From: Sphingomonas sp. S1-29
Lineage (GTDB): Bacteria > Pseudomonadota > Alphaproteobacteria > Sphingomonadales > Sphingomonadaceae
Length of the DNA stretch: 64,000 bases
Assembly: GCF_026167545.1 (NCBI RefSeq)
Contig: NZ_CP110678.1
Coordinates: 3,027,501-3,091,500, forward strand
Reading direction: 5' to 3'
The position numbers and the translations under genes are program-made. Positions 26,328 through 36,034 of this stretch are shown piece after piece. The stretch's first letter is position 1. Every line of letters begins with the position of its first letter. The notes under the pieces are model-generated. The model had not been told where the DNA came from. It did not search any database and saw nothing but the letters and a program-made list of their open reading frames with translations.

Positions 26328-28589
26328 ATGGCAACCGACCTGACCGATCCACCCGACCCCTTCGACCTGATCGTGGATGCCCCGTTCGACAGCGCGCTGT
26401 CCGAGCGGTATCTGGTCTATGCGATGTCGACGATCACCGCGCGATCGCTGCCCGACGTGCGCGACGGGCTGAAGCCGGTGCATCGGCGGCTGTTATGGGC
26501 GATGCGGCTGCTCAAGCTCGATCCCGCCAGCGGCTATAAGAAATGCGCGCGCGTCGTTGGCGACGTCATCGGCAAATATCATCCGCATGGGGATCAGTCG
26601 GTTTACGATGCTATGGTCCGGCTCGCGCAGACCTTTGCGCTGCGCTATCCGCTGGTCGACGGGCAGGGGAATTTCGGCAATATCGACGGCGATAACGCTG
26701 CCGCCTATCGCTATACCGAGGCGCGGCTGACGCAGGTTGCGATCGACCTGATGGCCGGGCTCGACGAGGATGCGGTCGATTATCGCCCGACCTATAATGG
26801 CGAGGATCACGAGCCCGAGCTGTTCCCGGGCGCCTTCCCCAATCTGCTCGCCAATGGTGCCGCCGGCATCGCGGTGGGGATGGCGACCTCGATTCCGCCG
26901 CACAATGCCGCCGAATTGCTCGATGCCGCGATCCTGCTGATCGACCAGCCGCATGCCGATGACGCCGCGATCCTGGCGCATGTCACCGGCCCCGATTTCC
27001 CCACCGGCGGCATCGTCGTTGATTCGCCCGCGTCGATCGCCGAGAGCTACGCCACCGGGCGCGGCGGGTTTCGCGTGCGCGCCAAGTGGCAGATCGAGCG
27101 CGAAAAGGGCGGCGGCTGGACCGCGGTGGTGCATGAAATCCCTTACGGCGTGCAGAAGGGCAAGCTGATCGAGGCGATCGCGGCGCTGATCAACGACCGC
27201 AAATTCCCGATCCTCGCCGATATTCGCGACGAATCGGATGCCGAAATCCGCATCGTCCTCGAACCGCGCAGCCGCACCGTCGACGCCCAGACGCTGATGG
27301 ATGGGCTGTTCCGGCTGAGCGACCTCGAAGTGCGCGTGCCGCTGAACCTCAATGTGCTCGACAAGGATCGCACGCCGCGGGTGATGTCGCTGCGCGAGGC
27401 GCTGGCGGCGTGGGTCGAGCATCAGTTTGTGGTGCTTCAGCGCCGGTCGCAGCACCGGCTCGACAAGATCGCCGACCGGATCGAGCTGCTCGACGGCTAT
27501 ATCATCGCCTATCTCAACCTCGACCGGGTGATCGCGATCATCCGCGCCGAGGATGAGCCAAAGCCGGTGTTGATCGCCGAATTCGCGCTGACCGACCGCC
27601 AGGCCGAGGCGATCCTCAACATGCGGCTGCGCAGCTTGCGCAAGCTCGAGGAAATGGAACTCCGCCGCGAACGCGACAAGCTCGACAAGGAAAAGGCCGA
27701 GCTCGAGGCGTTGCTGGCGTCGCCCGGCAAGCAGCGCACGCGGCTGAAGCGCGACCTGGGCAAGGTGCGCGAGCGCTATGGTCCAGAGACGCTGCTCGGC
27801 AAGCGGCGCACGCTGATCGAGGAAGCCGGACCAGCGCGCGAAATCCCGCTCGAGGCGATGATCGAGCGCGAGCCGATCACCGTCATCCTGTCGCAGCGCG
27901 GCTGGATCCGCGCGATGAAGGGCCATGCCGACCTCGCATCGACCGAGCCGATGAAGTTCCGCGAAGGCGATGGCCCGCGCTTCGCCTTCCACGCGCAAAC
28001 CACCGACAAGCTGGTGCTCGCGTCCGAAAGCGGGCGCTTCTACACGCTGGGGGCCGACAAATTGCCCGGCGGGCGCGGCTTTGGCGAGCCGGTGCGCGCG
28101 ATGGTCGACCTCGACGGCGATGGCGACATCGTCGCGTTCGTGCGCGCCGGCGCCGCCGACATGCGGCTGCTGGTCGCGGCGACCGACGGGCGCGGCTTCG
28201 TTGTGCGGATGGCCGACCTGATCGCCGAGACGCGCAAAGGCAAGCAGGTGGTGACCCCGCGCGCCGGGGGGAAGCTCAAGCTGGTGCGCGTCATCGATCC
28301 GGCTGACGATTATGTCGCGGCGATCGGCGACAATCGCAAATTGGTGGTGTTTCCCCTGACCGAAATGGCCGAATTGTCGCGCGGGCAGGGGGTGCAGTTG
28401 CAGCGCTATCGCGACGGCGGGCTGTCCGATGCGCGCACCTTCCGCTTCGCCGAGGGACTGAGCTGGACGATGGGCGGCGAAAGCGCGCGGACGCGGACCG
28501 AGGCCGATATGTCGGCCTGGCGTGCCGCACGCGGCGCGGCGGGGCGGATGCCGCCCAACGGCTTCCCGCGCGATAATCGTTTCGGCTGA
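26328..28589 (+). CDS. parC: DNA topoisomerase IV subunit A
   Basis: 753 residues. Contains the breakage-reunion domain with SERYLVYAMSTITARSLPDVRDGLKPVHRR, the active-site Tyr in AAAYRYTEARLT, and a C-terminal beta-pinwheel (GRGFVVRMADLIAETRKGKQ). It decatenates daughter chromosomes together with ParE. ParC rather than GyrA is supported by the length, the divergent C-terminal blades and no GyrA-box (QRRGGKG). The quinolone-determining segment is YHPHGDQSVYDAM, with Gln where E. coli ParC has Ser80. Confidence 0.93.
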   Translation: MATDLTDPPDPFDLIVDAPFDSALSERYLVYAMSTITARSLPDVRDGLKPVHRRLLWAMRLLKLDPASGYKKCARVVGDVIGKYHPHGDQSVYDAMVRLAQTFALRYPLVDGQGNFGNIDGDNAAAYRYTEARLTQVAIDLMAGLDEDAVDYRPTYNGEDHEPELFPGAFPNLLANGAAGIAVGMATSIPPHNAAELLDAAILLIDQPHADDAAILAHVTGPDFPTGGIVVDSPASIAESYATGRGGFRVRAKWQIEREKGGGWTAVVHEIPYGVQKGKLIEAIAALINDRKFPILADIRDESDAEIRIVLEPRSRTVDAQTLMDGLFRLSDLEVRVPLNLNVLDKDRTPRVMSLREALAAWVEHQFVVLQRRSQHRLDKIADRIELLDGYIIAYLNLDRVIAIIRAEDEPKPVLIAEFALTDRQAEAILNMRLRSLRKLEEMELRRERDKLDKEKAELEALLASPGKQRTRLKRDLGKVRERYGPETLLGKRRTLIEEAGPAREIPLEAMIEREPITVILSQRGWIRAMKGHADLASTEPMKFREGDGPRFAFHAQTTDKLVLASESGRFYTLGADKLPGGRGFGEPVRAMVDLDGDGDIVAFVRAGAADMRLLVAATDGRGFVVRMADLIAETRKGKQVVTPRAGGKLKLVRVIDPADDYVAAIGDNRKLVVFPLTEMAELSRGQGVQLQRYRDGGLSDARTFRFAEGLSWTMGGESARTRTEADMSAWRAARGAAGRMPPNGFPRDNRFG

Positions 28590-28661
28590 ACCACTTCGGC
28601 GCGCGCCGTGATCCCGTAGTTCTTCAAGCGGTTTTAACCATTTCGCCCTAGCGCTGGGAAA

Positions 28662-30377
28662 ATGGAAGTACCCGATGCCTGCGAAGCGCAATCTTCAGAC
28701 ACGCCCCGGCTGTCGCTAGAGGCGTCGACCAAGCTGTTCGGGCCGCAAAAGAGCGCCAAGTTTCTTGACATGCTGCCGATCCCGGCGGCGATCGTGGTGC
28801 TCACGAGCACCGGATTCGGGTTTGAAGGCATCAATCAGGCGTTCCGGCGCGCGGGGCTGGGCGTCGCTGCGCAGTCGTCGCCGGTGATCGGCTTGCTGGG
28901 GGAGCGGATCGCCAGCTTCTTCGCCAGCGACGAACGGTCGATCGAATTCGACTGGGCGTTCGGCGATGCCGTCGATTGCCGCTATTTCCGGGTCAAGATC
29001 AGTCGACGGAAGGTCGATCACGTCCACAAGCGCGCGTTGGTGACGCTGATCGACAATACGTCGGAGACGCGTACCGAGAACAGCCTGCGCCGCGAAATGA
29101 TGACCGACAGCCTCACCGGGCTGCCCAATCGCGCGGGCTTCACCGAACAGCTCGAAACCGCGATTGCGGAGCGTTCGCGCGCGGCATTCGCGGTGCTATC
29201 GATCAACCTCGATCGCTTCAGCCGCGTCAATGCGTGCATGGGCGGACTCTCGGGCGACGAGCTGCTGATCTCGGTCGCGCGGCGGATGAAGGGGGCGCTA
29301 CGCGTCGGCGACGTGGTCGCGCGGACCGGCGGCGATGAATTCACGATCCTGATGGCGGTCGATGACGGCCCCTCCGACGCGCTGCATGTCGCCAAGCGGA
29401 TCGAGGATTCGCTGGTGGCGCCGTTTCGGCTGTCCGATTTCGAAATCCGCGTCTCGTGCTCGATCGGCATTGCCCTCGGCGCCGATCAGGAAGGCGATGC
29501 CGAGGAATTGGTCCGCCATGCGCAATTCGCGGTGAAACGGTCGAAAAAGACCGGTCGCACCGAAGTCTATCAAACGCGCGCATTCGACCTCGCGCGCCAG
29601 GAGTTCGGGATAGAGACCGAGCTACGCCGCGCGATCGACCATGGCGCGCTGCGGCTGGCGTTCCAGCCGATCTGTGACCTGGCGACCGGGCGGATCGTCG
29701 CGTTCGAGGCGCTGTCGCGCTGGCGCACCGAACAGGGCGTCGAACTCTCGCCGACCGACTTCATTCCGGTTGCCGAGGAATCGGGGCTGATCGTTCCCTT
29801 GGGCCGCTGGGCGATGGCGCAGGCGATCGAAACGATCGCCGAATGGGACCGGCGTGCGGGGGGCGATTGCGGCGTCAGCGTCGCGGTGAATCTGTCGGCG
29901 ATCCAGCTCCAGCGCGACCGTGTGGCGACGATGGTGCGCGATATCCTCGAACGCCACGGCGTCGAAGGCCGCCGGTTGACGATCGAACTCACCGAAAGCG
30001 CAATCGTCGCCGATCCCGATCGCACCGCGCACACGATCCGCGCGCTCAAGGAACTCGGCACCACCTTGGCGATGGACGATTTCGGCACCGGCTATTCGAA
30101 CCTTGCCTATCTGCAGAAGCTGCCGATCGACGTGCTCAAGATCGATCGCAGCTTCGTGTCGGGGATGCTCGCCGATCGCGACAAAGTGGCGATCGTCCGC
30201 GCGATCCTAAGCCTGGCGCAGGCGCTGGGGATGAAGACCACTGCCGAGGGGATTGAGACGATCGAGCTCGGGCAGACGCTGACCGCGCTGGGGTGCACCT
30301 ATGGCCAGGGCTATCTCTACGCCCGGCCGCTGCCCGCCGATCAGGCGTTTCGGTTGCTGTCGCTCTGCAAGAACTGA
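28662..30377 (+). CDS. PAS-GGDEF-EAL cyclic-di-GMP protein
   Basis: 571 residues. The N-terminal PAS-like region (about 30-140) has no membrane segment. The GGDEF domain has an intact TGGDEF and an RVGD inhibitory site five residues before it. The EAL domain keeps FEALSRW, NLSAIQL, LTESAI, DDFGTGYSNL, KIDRSF and AEGIET. Both catalytic sites therefore look competent, so it could make or hydrolyse c-di-GMP in response to the PAS signal. Its 3' end overlaps the convergent cca gene by 37 bp. Confidence 0.93.
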   Translation: MEVPDACEAQSSDTPRLSLEASTKLFGPQKSAKFLDMLPIPAAIVVLTSTGFGFEGINQAFRRAGLGVAAQSSPVIGLLGERIASFFASDERSIEFDWAFGDAVDCRYFRVKISRRKVDHVHKRALVTLIDNTSETRTENSLRREMMTDSLTGLPNRAGFTEQLETAIAERSRAAFAVLSINLDRFSRVNACMGGLSGDELLISVARRMKGALRVGDVVARTGGDEFTILMAVDDGPSDALHVAKRIEDSLVAPFRLSDFEIRVSCSIGIALGADQEGDAEELVRHAQFAVKRSKKTGRTEVYQTRAFDLARQEFGIETELRRAIDHGALRLAFQPICDLATGRIVAFEALSRWRTEQGVELSPTDFIPVAEESGLIVPLGRWAMAQAIETIAEWDRRAGGDCGVSVAVNLSAIQLQRDRVATMVRDILERHGVEGRRLTIELTESAIVADPDRTAHTIRALKELGTTLAMDDFGTGYSNLAYLQKLPIDVLKIDRSFVSGMLADRDKVAIVRAILSLAQALGMKTTAEGIETIELGQTLTALGCTYGQGYLYARPLPADQAFRLLSLCKN

Positions 30378-31534
30378 GCGACCGCGGCGTCGGCGATCGA
30401 ATCGATCCGCGCCGCATCGGGAAAGCCCTCGGCGATCCAGCGATCCTCGACCTGCCGCAGCAGCCGCGCGACATCGGGGCCGCGCGCGACGCCGCGCTGG
30501 ACCAGCGCGCCGCCGCCGATCGGTAGCGCGGGCGGCTGCCAGTCGGTGATCGCGTGGGTGTCGCCATCGGCGAGCAGCAGGCGATCGACCGCCCCCTCGA
30601 TCCCGATGCGATAGCCGAGCGCGCGCGCGCCCTCGCTCCCTACCGGCAGGATCGCGCTGGCGAGCCGCTTGCGCCGCGCGTTCGACAGCTTCAACCGTGC
30701 GCCGACGGCTTCGTTGATCGCCGGATCGGCGGGCAGCAGCGCGGCGAGGCGGCGGATCGGGTCCGGGGTGATGCCTTGCGCAGCTTCGCGGGCGGCAAGC
30801 GCTTCGACGCGCGCGACGCTGGTGGGATCGATCTCGGGGATCACCGGCAGCAGGATGCCGCGATCGATCATCATCGTCAGCACGCGCACCGCATCGCGCG
30901 CCACCACCAGCTTGAGCAGCTCGTCGGCGATGCGTTCGCGCGACAGCGCCATCAGGTCGCGTGCGCGCTCGGTGCACGCGGCAAGCCCCGCGGTATCGGG
31001 CGCATCGCCGAACCGCGCGAGGAAGCGGAAGAAGCGCAGGATCCGCAGATGATCCTCGGCGATCCGGCGCAGTGGGTCACCGATGAAGCGTACCCGGCGC
31101 GCCGCCAGATCGCCCAGCCCGTCGAAATAGTCGATCACCTCGCCGGTCAGCGGATCGGCATAGAGCGCGTTCATCGTGAAATCGCGGCGGCTGGCATCTT
31201 CGCGCCAATCGTCGGTGAAGGCGACGGTGGCGCGGCGGCCATCGGTTGAGACGTCGCGGCGCAGGGTGGTGACCTCGACCGGTCCCGAGGGAAGGACCAC
31301 GGTGATCGTGCCATGCTCGATCCCGGTCGGCACCGGCTTGAAGCCCGCGCGGCGGACGATCTCGACGACATCCTCGGGGGCGTGCCGGGTGGCGATGTCG
31401 ATGTCGGTGACGTCGAGCCCGAGGAGCGTGTCGCGCACCGCGCCGCCGACATAGCGCGCGTTGTCGGCGCCGAGCGCGGCGTTGAGCTCGGCGAGCCCCT
31501 CGCGTTGGCGCCAAGCGACGTCGGGCAGGATCAT
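30341..31534 (-). CDS. cca: CCA tRNA nucleotidyltransferase
   Basis: 397 residues from ATG 31534. Class II polymerase head: YVGGAVRDTLLG, DIDIATRHAPEDV (catalytic DxD), RRDFTMNALYAD, and RRIAEDHLRILRFFRFLARFG. It adds or repairs the 3' CCA of tRNAs. The ATG overlaps the NUDIX gene stop (ATGA). Last gene of a DUF1285-NUDIX-cca operon, an arrangement seen across alphaproteobacteria. Confidence 0.93.
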   Translation of the reverse strand: MILPDVAWRQREGLAELNAALGADNARYVGGAVRDTLLGLDVTDIDIATRHAPEDVVEIVRRAGFKPVPTGIEHGTITVVLPSGPVEVTTLRRDVSTDGRRATVAFTDDWREDASRRDFTMNALYADPLTGEVIDYFDGLGDLAARRVRFIGDPLRRIAEDHLRILRFFRFLARFGDAPDTAGLAACTERARDLMALSRERIADELLKLVVARDAVRVLTMMIDRGILLPVIPEIDPTSVARVEALAAREAAQGITPDPIRRLAALLPADPAINEAVGARLKLSNARRKRLASAILPVGSEGARALGYRIGIEGAVDRLLLADGDTHAITDWQPPALPIGGGALVQRGVARGPDVARLLRQVEDRWIAEGFPDAARIDSIADAAVAQFLQSDSNRNA

Positions 31535-32133
31535 AGCGACCACCGCAGGCGCTGCGACAGGTTGACGATCATCGCGGCGGTCGCGCCCCAGATGCGGTGG
31601 CCGTCCCAGAACATCTCGTGGAAATGCCGCGTGGTGCCGCGATACTCGGCGCTGGCGCGGACATGGTTGGCGGGATCGAGCAGGAAGGCGAGCGGGACTT
31701 CGAAGATCGTCTGGACCTCGCTCGGCTGCGGCGTCAGCGCGAGGTCGGCGGGCACCACGCCCAGCACCGGGGTCACCGAAAAGCCGGTGACGGTGCGATA
31801 GCGATCGACGGTGCCGATGATGTCTACCACATGGCGCGGCATCGCGATTTCCTCCTCGGCTTCGCGCAGCGCGGCGGCGATCGCATCGACGTCGCCGGCA
31901 TCGATCCGCCCGCCGGGGAAGGCGACCTGCCCCGGATGGCGCGCGAGCGTTTCGGTGCGCTTGGTGAGGATGACGCCGGGCTCGAAGCGATCGGTGATCG
32001 CCACCAGCACCGCAGCGGGGGCGTCGATCCCCGATTGTTCGATCTCGTGCGCGGGCAGGTCGCCGGGCAGCAGCACGGTATCGGGATGGGCGGGCCGTTC
32101 GAGTGCGTGACGAAGCCTTTCGGCAAGCGTCAT
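31531..32133 (-). CDS. NUDIX hydrolase, CoA pyrophosphatase type
   Basis: 200 residues. Has the CoA-pyrophosphatase signature LTKRTETLARHPGQVAFPGG immediately before the Nudix box (GG..REAEEEI), as in NudL/PCD1 proteins, which split CoA or oxidised CoA into phosphopantetheine and ADP. Both ends overlap neighbours by 4 bp (ATGA), so it is tightly coupled between DUF1285 and cca. Confidence 0.9.
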   Translation of the reverse strand: MTLAERLRHALERPAHPDTVLLPGDLPAHEIEQSGIDAPAAVLVAITDRFEPGVILTKRTETLARHPGQVAFPGGRIDAGDVDAIAAALREAEEEIAMPRHVVDIIGTVDRYRTVTGFSVTPVLGVVPADLALTPQPSEVQTIFEVPLAFLLDPANHVRASAEYRGTTRHFHEMFWDGHRIWGATAAMIVNLSQRLRWSL

Positions 32134-32705
32134 GCGGCGGGCTCGGCCGCGAAGAAGGCGGCGTTGCTCCACACCCCGGCGGGGGTGCTGCCATTGGCGA
32201 GCGCGATTTCGGCCAGTTCGTAATAGACCGAGCGCCCCACCAGCGCCTCGAGCCCGCCGCGAACGTGCAGATAAGGGCGCGGGCCATCCTCGCCCGCGGC
32301 GAAGCGCAGCGCGTGGTCGGGGCCGGCGGTCACCAGATCGCCGGTGTTGAGCCGGAAGGCCAGCTTCATCGCCTCGCCGGCGCCCTCGGCCTTCATTTCG
32401 ACCGCGACGAAGGGTGCATCCTCGACCGCGATGTCGAGCTTTTCGACGGGGGTGACCAGCACATAGCTGCCATCCTCCTCGCGGCGCAGGATCGTCGAGA
32501 ACAACCGTACCATTTCGGTACGCGTGATCGGCGATCCTTCGTGATGCCAGGTCCCGTCGCTGGCGATCCGCATGCCGCTGTCGCCGCAATGCTCGGGATT
32601 CCATTTGTCGACCGGCGGCAGCTTATGCTCTTCGGCAAGGCGGGCGATGTCGGCGAGCGATAGGCTGGACAGATCGGGCTGGGTTGGCATGGGCATAGCC
32701 GTCAT
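32130..32705 (-). CDS. DUF1285 family protein
   Basis: 191 residues from ATG 32705; ATGs at residues 4 and 6 are alternatives. KWNPEHCGDSGMRIASDGTW and HEGSPITRTEMVRLFSTILR define DUF1285. It is a cytoplasmic protein of unknown activity. First gene of the operon with NUDIX and cca. Confidence 0.88.
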   Translation of the reverse strand: MTAMPMPTQPDLSSLSLADIARLAEEHKLPPVDKWNPEHCGDSGMRIASDGTWHHEGSPITRTEMVRLFSTILRREEDGSYVLVTPVEKLDIAVEDAPFVAVEMKAEGAGEAMKLAFRLNTGDLVTAGPDHALRFAAGEDGPRPYLHVRGGLEALVGRSVYYELAEIALANGSTPAGVWSNAAFFAAEPAA

Positions 32706-32708
32706 CCG

Positions 32709-33260
32709 TTAGGACCCGCGCGGCCCACCGGCAAGCCGCCTTTGGACGGTAGCACCGATCCTGGGACCGACGTGTCCCGGCTGCATCGGTACGTCGCTGC
32801 CGAGCGCCAGCAATCGATGCGATTCGAACGGCCCCGGCAGCCGCCACTGGCCGGTCCGCTCGGCACCGAAGCCGAAGAAGCGACCATAATAATCGGGGTC
32901 GCCGATCAGCATCAGCGAGTCGCCGCCGGGGATGTCCGATTGCTGCGCCACCGCGATCGCACGGTGGGTGAGCGCGCGGCCGATGCCGACATCCTGGCGC
33001 AGCGGCGACACCGCGATCGGCCCGACCAGGATCATCGGGATGCGCGCGCCCGAATCGGCGGCGAGTTCGACCGGCCAGCACTGGATGCTGCCCACCAGTT
33101 GGCCGTCCTCGACCGCCGCGAAGCTGAGCTCGGGGATCGCGGCAACACCGTCGCGCAGGCGATAGGCGGTGCGCTGGTGCCGATCGGTGCCGAACACGCT
33201 GTCGAGCAGCGTTTCGATCGCCTGCTGGTCGGCTTCGGCGATCGGGATCAGGTCGGCCAC
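32709..33260 (-). CDS. GNAT N-acetyltransferase
   Basis: 183 residues. Acetyl-CoA site in GPIAVSPLRQDVGIGRALTHRA (V-x-P-x2-Q-x-x-G-I-G). GGDSLMLIGDPDYYGRFFGFG and the Arg-rich tail place it in the YhbS-like GNAT group. The acceptor is unknown. It ends 4 bp before the DUF1285 start, so it is possibly the first cistron of that operon. Confidence 0.85.
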   Translation of the reverse strand: MADLIPIAEADQQAIETLLDSVFGTDRHQRTAYRLRDGVAAIPELSFAAVEDGQLVGSIQCWPVELAADSGARIPMILVGPIAVSPLRQDVGIGRALTHRAIAVAQQSDIPGGDSLMLIGDPDYYGRFFGFGAERTGQWRLPGPFESHRLLALGSDVPMQPGHVGPRIGATVQRRLAGGPRGS

Positions 33261-33365
33261 GCTTTATCTTCCCGCTACCCCGGCATATCAGGGGCTCCGA
33301 CATGAGCGGAGGCGGCGCGGCTTACCGCGTGCCGCGCCGCGCGCAAGCCATAAGGACGATGCCGC

Positions 33366-34001
33366 ATGAAACTCTATGATGCACCCTGGGCGCCGAGCCC
33401 CCGCCGCGTGCGCATCTTCCTGGCCGAAAAGGGCGTCGTCATCGATCGCGAGCATGTCGACCTGCGCGACAGCGAGCAGCTGCGCGACGCCTATCTAAAG
33501 ATCAACCCGCGCGGCGCGGTGCCAGCGCTCGAGCTCGATGACGGCGAAGTGCTGTGCGAATCGGCGGCGATCTGCCGCTATATCGAGGCGCTGTACCCCG
33601 AGCCTTCGCTGTTCGGCAGCGATCCGCTGGCGATCGGGCGGATCGAATCCTGGACGCGGCGGATCGAGGGCGATGGCTATGCCGCCGCGGTCTATGCCTT
33701 TCGCAATCGTTCGCCCGCCTTTGTCGACCGCGGGATCCCGGGCAATTGGCCGCCGGTCGCGCAGATCCCCGAACTCGCGGCGCGCGGGATGGTGATGTGG
33801 GACGGCTTCGTGAAGGCGCTCGACGAGCGGCTGGCCGATCGCACCTGGATCGCGGGCGGCGGCTATAGCTTCGCCGACATCACCGCGCTGGTGACGATCG
33901 ACTTCGCCAAGTCGGCGGCCAAATTGTCGGTGCCCGAGCGCGCCAAGCATATCCTGCGCTGGCACGCCGCCGCCACCGCGCGCCCCAGCGCCGCCGCCTG
34001 A
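33366..34001 (+). CDS. Glutathione S-transferase
   Basis: 211 residues. The N-terminal thioredoxin-like domain has APWAPSPRRVRIFLAEKGV (catalytic Ser likely), NPRGAVPALELDDG and CESAAICRYIEAL (GSH contacts Glu-Ser). The helical C-terminal domain includes GGYSFADITAL. It conjugates or reduces substrates with glutathione in the cytosol. Substrate class unresolved. Confidence 0.9.
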   Translation: MKLYDAPWAPSPRRVRIFLAEKGVVIDREHVDLRDSEQLRDAYLKINPRGAVPALELDDGEVLCESAAICRYIEALYPEPSLFGSDPLAIGRIESWTRRIEGDGYAAAVYAFRNRSPAFVDRGIPGNWPPVAQIPELAARGMVMWDGFVKALDERLADRTWIAGGGYSFADITALVTIDFAKSAAKLSVPERAKHILRWHAAATARPSAAA

Positions 34002-34066
34002 TCGACGCGCGCGATGCGCGGCGCTAAGCCCGCGGTCTCCATCCTCCCGAACAAGGCCATACCCTC

Positions 34067-34435
34067 TTGCACGATTCGCTGAAGCTTCAGGTCCGCGACC
34101 TCGAGGTCAACGTGCTCACCGGCGTCTATTCCGAAGAGACCCATTTGCCGCAGCCGCTGCGGATCTCGATGACGGTCGACATCGCCTGCGCCGAGCATTT
34201 CCATCCCGACACCCCGCTGTCGGCCTCGAAAAGCTATCTCGAGCTCAAGGAAGCCGCCACGCAATTGCCCGAAGGCGTGCATTTCACGCTGATCGAGGGG
34301 GTGGCCGACCATATCGCCGAAACGCTGTTCGTCGCCGATCCGCGCGTGCTGCGCGTCGAGATCGAGATCGTGAAGCTGGCGATCGCCGAAGCGGGCGAAT
34401 CGATCGGGATCACGATGGTACGGCACCGGCGGTGA
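34067..34435 (+). CDS. folB: Dihydroneopterin aldolase
   Basis: 122 residues. FolB fold: LQVRDLEVNVLTGVYSEE, SKSYLELKEAATQLPEG, HFTLIEGVADHIAE and the C-terminal EIVKLAIAEAGES with the conserved Lys. It forms 6-hydroxymethyl-dihydropterin in folate synthesis. No in-frame ATG fits, so the start is TTG 34067. The stop overlaps the next gene's GTG (GTGA), coupling it to the pteridine-reductase-like SDR. Confidence 0.88.
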   Translation: MHDSLKLQVRDLEVNVLTGVYSEETHLPQPLRISMTVDIACAEHFHPDTPLSASKSYLELKEAATQLPEGVHFTLIEGVADHIAETLFVADPRVLRVEIEIVKLAIAEAGESIGITMVRHRR

Positions 34436-35184
34436 GCGCGGCGGGGCTGGCGCTGGTCACCGGCAGCTGCCGTCGGCTGGGCGCGCATATCGCGGCGGCG
34501 CTGGCGGCGGCGGGCTATGACGTCGCGCTCCACGCCACCCGTGATCCGGCGCCCGAGGCCTGGCTGGTCGAGGCGATCGAGGCGGCCGGCGCCACCTGGC
34601 ACGGCTTCGCCTGCGACCTCGACGATTTCGCCGCGGTCGAGGCGCTGGTGCCCGCAGTCGCCGCGCGCTTCGGGCGGCGGGTCGACGTGCTGGTCAACAA
34701 CGCATCGATGTTCGACGCGGGCGACGGCGCACTTCCCGATGCGGCGGCGCTGGTGGCGCATTACCGCGTCAACGTCGCCGCGCCGATCGCGCTCTCGACT
34801 GCTGTCGCGGGGCAGGGGGGCTGCGCGATCGTCAACATCCTCGACCAGCGGATCGCGCGGCCGCATCGCGACCAGCTTGCCTATACGCTGTCGAAGCAGG
34901 CGCTGGCCGAGGCGACGCGGACGCTGGCGGCGGTGCTGGCGCCGGTGCGCGTCAATGCGGTGGCCCCGGGGCTGACGCTGCCGACCGCCGATTACGCGCC
35001 GGCGCAGATCGATGCGTTGGCGGCGATGATGCCGCTCGGCCAGCTGCCGACGCCGCAGGCAATCGCCGATGCGGTATGCTTCCTGGTGGGCGCAGGCGCG
35101 AGCACCGGGCAGACCCTATATGTCGATGGCGGCGCGGCGCAGGCGTGCTTCGCGCGCGATTTCGTCCATCTGGGGCGCGATTGA
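34432..35184 (+). CDS. SDR oxidoreductase, pteridine/dihydromonapterin reductase-like
   Basis: 250 residues from GTG 34432. NADPH motif TGSCRRLGAHIA (Arg at the phosphate-binding turn), NNASMFD, catalytic Tyr-Lys in YTLSKQAL, and VNILDQRIARPHRDQ matching the PTR1/FolM subgroup (LxDxRxxRP). It likely reduces dihydrobiopterin, dihydromonapterin or dihydrofolate. Coupling to folB supports a folate or pterin role, perhaps backing up dihydrofolate reductase. Confidence 0.88.
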   Translation: MSAAGLALVTGSCRRLGAHIAAALAAAGYDVALHATRDPAPEAWLVEAIEAAGATWHGFACDLDDFAAVEALVPAVAARFGRRVDVLVNNASMFDAGDGALPDAAALVAHYRVNVAAPIALSTAVAGQGGCAIVNILDQRIARPHRDQLAYTLSKQALAEATRTLAAVLAPVRVNAVAPGLTLPTADYAPAQIDALAAMMPLGQLPTPQAIADAVCFLVGAGASTGQTLYVDGGAAQACFARDFVHLGRD

Positions 35185-35188
35185 GCGA

Positions 35189-36034
35189 TCAGCGGGCGCA
35201 CGGCCCCAGTGCCTGCATGACGAAGGCATAATCGTCGCGCGCGATTTCGGCACGATCGGGCGCTTCGTTGGCGGTGCTCTCCTCGGGAAGTGCCGGGGGC
35301 AGGCCGCACGCCAATCGATACCATAATAAGGTGTCGCGCTGCGGTGGGCCGGCGGCGTCGTCGACGATCTCGCCCAGTGCGACCGCCCAGCGGCGCTGTT
35401 CGCCGGGGCGGCGCAGGATCGACAGCGATACCGGGTCGCCCGACTGGGTGCGCAGGAAGATCTGCGTCTCGCCCTCGCCGGGCAGCGAGCCGGGGACGTG
35501 GAAGGCGTTGCCGATCCCGGTGATCGTGGGCGGCGCATCGGGTGCAACCGCGGCCTGCGCGATCTGGCGGACCAGCGCGTCGTTGGCGGGGGTCCAGGGC
35601 AGCTGCGCGCCGGGCTCGAGCAACTGTACCTGGTCGGGCCGGCCGGGCACCGGCCGCGCGAAGATTAGGACGCGCATGCCCTTTGGTCGGGGTGTACGGC
35701 CGCGCGCATCGAACGGCATATCGATGACATAGCCGACCTGCGCCACTACGGCACCGGGCCCGCGAATCAGTGCGGCAACGTCGGCGTTGACATAAAATCG
35801 GACAAATCCGTCGGCGACGGTCTGCGCCTCGGCACCTTTTATCCTGACTGCGCTTCGGATCGTCGCATCGGCGATGATCGGCGCTTGCAGCACTAGTGGC
35901 GCGAGTTCGGCATAGCTCCGGGTGGGCAAGCCTTGCCCCGGAACTGCCACGATTTGGCCGTTTTGCGCCGTATTTTCAAGGGATGGGGTGAGGGCGAGCG
36001 CCGCGAGGACGATGCTGGGGGCAAGCTGGAACAT
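35189..36034 (-). CDS. Hypothetical exported protein
   Basis: 281 residues with a signal-like N-terminus (MFQLAPSIVLAALALTPSLE). The mature part is beta-rich: FVRFYVNADVAALIRGPGAV, VGYVIDMPFDARGRTP and GETQIFLRTQSGDPVSLSIL. It ends with two cysteines (RLACGLPP, LGPCAR). I recognise it only as a sphingomonad-type conserved hypothetical protein. It lies convergent to folB-SDR with a 4-bp gap and divergent from tonB. Confidence 0.7.
   Translation of the reverse strand: MFQLAPSIVLAALALTPSLENTAQNGQIVAVPGQGLPTRSYAELAPLVLQAPIIADATIRSAVRIKGAEAQTVADGFVRFYVNADVAALIRGPGAVVAQVGYVIDMPFDARGRTPRPKGMRVLIFARPVPGRPDQVQLLEPGAQLPWTPANDALVRQIAQAAVAPDAPPTITGIGNAFHVPGSLPGEGETQIFLRTQSGDPVSLSILRRPGEQRRWAVALGEIVDDAAGPPQRDTLLWYRLACGLPPALPEESTANEAPDRAEIARDDYAFVMQALGPCAR

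Noticed and set aside
26493..28691. 732-codon minus-strand frame opposite parC
   Set aside because: Antisense shadow; parC carries all topoisomerase motifs.
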